From contig DLGW01000005.1 of the NCBI GenBank assembly GCA_002482885.1, forward strand, positions 348,173 through 363,490: a stretch of 15,318 bases of DNA. The letters are read 5' to 3'. Under the pieces are notes generated by a model that worked only from the letters and a program-made list of their open reading frames with translations, was not told where the DNA came from and made no database searches. Within the stretch, counting starts at the first letter, position 1. The number at the start of each line of letters is the position of its first letter. The stretch is from Flavobacteriaceae bacterium UBA7684 (GTDB taxonomy: Bacteria > Bacteroidota > Bacteroidia > Flavobacteriales > Flavobacteriaceae). Positions 14,489 through 15,318 of this stretch are shown one piece after another. Both the position numbers and the translations under genes were made by a program.

Positions 14489-15205
14489 ATGAAAATAGAT
14501 ATACTAGCCTTTGGAGCGCATCCAGACGATGTAGAATTAGGATGTGCCGCCACCCTAGCTAAAGAAATTAGTTTAGGAAAAAAAGTAGGGATTATAGATT
14601 TAACTCGAGGAGAATTAGGTACTCGTGGTACTGCTGTAATCAGAGACCAAGAAGCTCAAAAATCAGCCGAAATATTAGGGATTTCTTTTCGTGAGAATCT
14701 ACAATTCAGAGATGGTTTTTTTGTAAATGATGAAAAACACCAGTTGGCGGTTATTCAAAAAATAAGACAATATCAACCCGATATAGTATTGTGTAATGTG
14801 GTAAAAGACCGCCATATTGATCATGGAAAGGGGAGTAGTTTGGTTTCAGACGCTTGTTTTTTGTCGGGATTAACCAAAATAGAAACGGAATTAAATGGTG
14901 AAAAGCAGATGGCATGGCGACCAAAAATAGTATATCATTACCAACAATGGAATCTACAAATCCCTGATTTTGTAGTAGATGTAACGGGTTTTATGGATAA
15001 AAAGATGACTTCTGTTTTGGCGTATAAGTCTCAGTTTTACAATGAAAATAATCAAGAGCCCGAAACACCCATTACTTCCAAGAATTTTTTAGACAGCATC
15101 ACTTACAGAGCCCAAGATTTAGGTAGAATCATAGGAGTAGATTACGCCGAAGGCTTTACTGTAGAACGATTTATAGGGGTAAAAAGTTTAGAAGATTTGA
15201 TTTAA
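14489..15205 (+). CDS. bshB1: Bacillithiol biosynthesis deacetylase BshB1 (PIG-L family)
   Basis: A 238-residue zinc hydrolase that deacetylates GlcNAc-malate to GlcN-malate, the second step of bacillithiol synthesis. The N-terminal zinc motif AHPDDVELGC (10-19) supplies His11 and Asp14, with Asp13 the likely base. RHIDHGKG (108-115) supplies the third ligand, His112. The substrate loop LTRGELGTRGT (38-48) and RDQEAQKSAEILG (52-64) are typical of BshB1 rather than of general LmbE proteins. Length is normal. It is the last gene of the menI-menF-bshB1 operon, with no clear hairpin before the tRNA promoter. bshA and bshC are not in the window. Confidence 0.93.
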   Translation: MKIDILAFGAHPDDVELGCAATLAKEISLGKKVGIIDLTRGELGTRGTAVIRDQEAQKSAEILGISFRENLQFRDGFFVNDEKHQLAVIQKIRQYQPDIVLCNVVKDRHIDHGKGSSLVSDACFLSGLTKIETELNGEKQMAWRPKIVYHYQQWNLQIPDFVVDVTGFMDKKMTSVLAYKSQFYNENNQEPETPITSKNFLDSITYRAQDLGRIIGVDYAEGFTVERFIGVKSLEDLI

Positions 15206-15223
15206 TTTTTTTAAAGAATCAAC

Positions 15224-15253
15224 TTGCATTTTTAAAAGTAAGTAATATATTTG
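15224..15253 (+). promoter_or_regulatory. Promoter of the tRNA-His gene (Bacteroidota -33/-7 consensus)
   Basis: TTG at 15224-15226, a 19-base spacer, then TATATTTG at 15246-15253 fit the TTG / TAnnTTTG consensus of the Bacteroidota primary sigma factor exactly. Transcription should start about seven bases downstream, giving a leader of roughly ten bases before the tRNA. Confidence 0.78.
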
Positions 15254-15267
15254 CACCCATATTACAC

Positions 15268-15318
15268 GGTGGTTGTAGCTCAGCTGGTTAGAGTATCGGT
15301 TTGTGGTGCCGAGGGTCG
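15268..15318 (+). tRNA. tRNA-His (GTG anticodon), cut by the right edge
   Basis: Acceptor strand gtggttg (15269-15275) is followed by TA at positions 8-9, a D-arm gctc-agctggtta-gagt (15278-15294), and anticodon stem tcggt / gccga around loop ttgtggt. The anticodon GTG is at 15303-15305. An extra G just before position 1 (15268) is the G-1 identity base usual for tRNA-His. The window ends inside or just after the variable loop, so the T-arm and 3' acceptor strand are not seen. Confidence 0.93.

Overview
This window looks like ordinary chromosome from a member of the Bacteroidota, most likely the family Flavobacteriaceae. The DNA is AT-rich. Two genes end in C-terminal sorting domains of the type IX secretion system (T9SS, type A), which is essentially confined to this phylum. 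One promoter matches the Bacteroidota TTG / TAnnTTTG consensus, and ribosome binding sites are A-rich rather than Shine-Dalgarno-like. The genus cannot be fixed from the sequence alone. I see no insertion sequence, prophage, integrase or CRISPR array.

Layout, left to right. (1) Bases 1-72 hold what looks like the 3' half of a hairpin element that recurs between flavobacterial genes, cut by the window edge. (2) A universal stress protein gene (+) converges on a gene for a YidE/AAE-type transporter (-), with a bidirectional terminator between them. (3) tpiA (-) has its own terminator. (4) A tightly overlapping minus-strand operon, kdsD-tatC-oppB-like permease, joins Kdo (LPS) sugar metabolism, Tat export and a lone ABC permease. 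It is divergent from (5) recQ (+), whose product lacks the usual zinc-cluster cysteines. (6) Two tandem paralogous secreted proteins (-) have Asp-box beta-propeller-like bodies, nearly identical N- and C-terminal ends and T9SS signals. (7) A gene for a large beta-helix lipoprotein follows (-). (8) A divergent plus-strand operon encodes a MenI-like hotdog thioesterase, an isochorismate synthase (menF/entC type) and the bacillithiol deacetylase BshB1. (9) A tRNA-His gene, preceded by a textbook Bacteroidota promoter, runs off the right edge.

Functional themes are envelope biogenesis and export (KdsD, TatC, T9SS cargo, lipoprotein), menaquinone and bacillithiol redox metabolism, central glycolysis (TpiA) and DNA repair (RecQ). 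I did not find a convincing undescribed multi-gene system. The parts that best repay a second look are the tandem T9SS paralogs with conserved ends and leader, the TatC with a shifted glutamate in its signal-binding motif, the zinc-less RecQ, and the partial intergenic element at the left edge.
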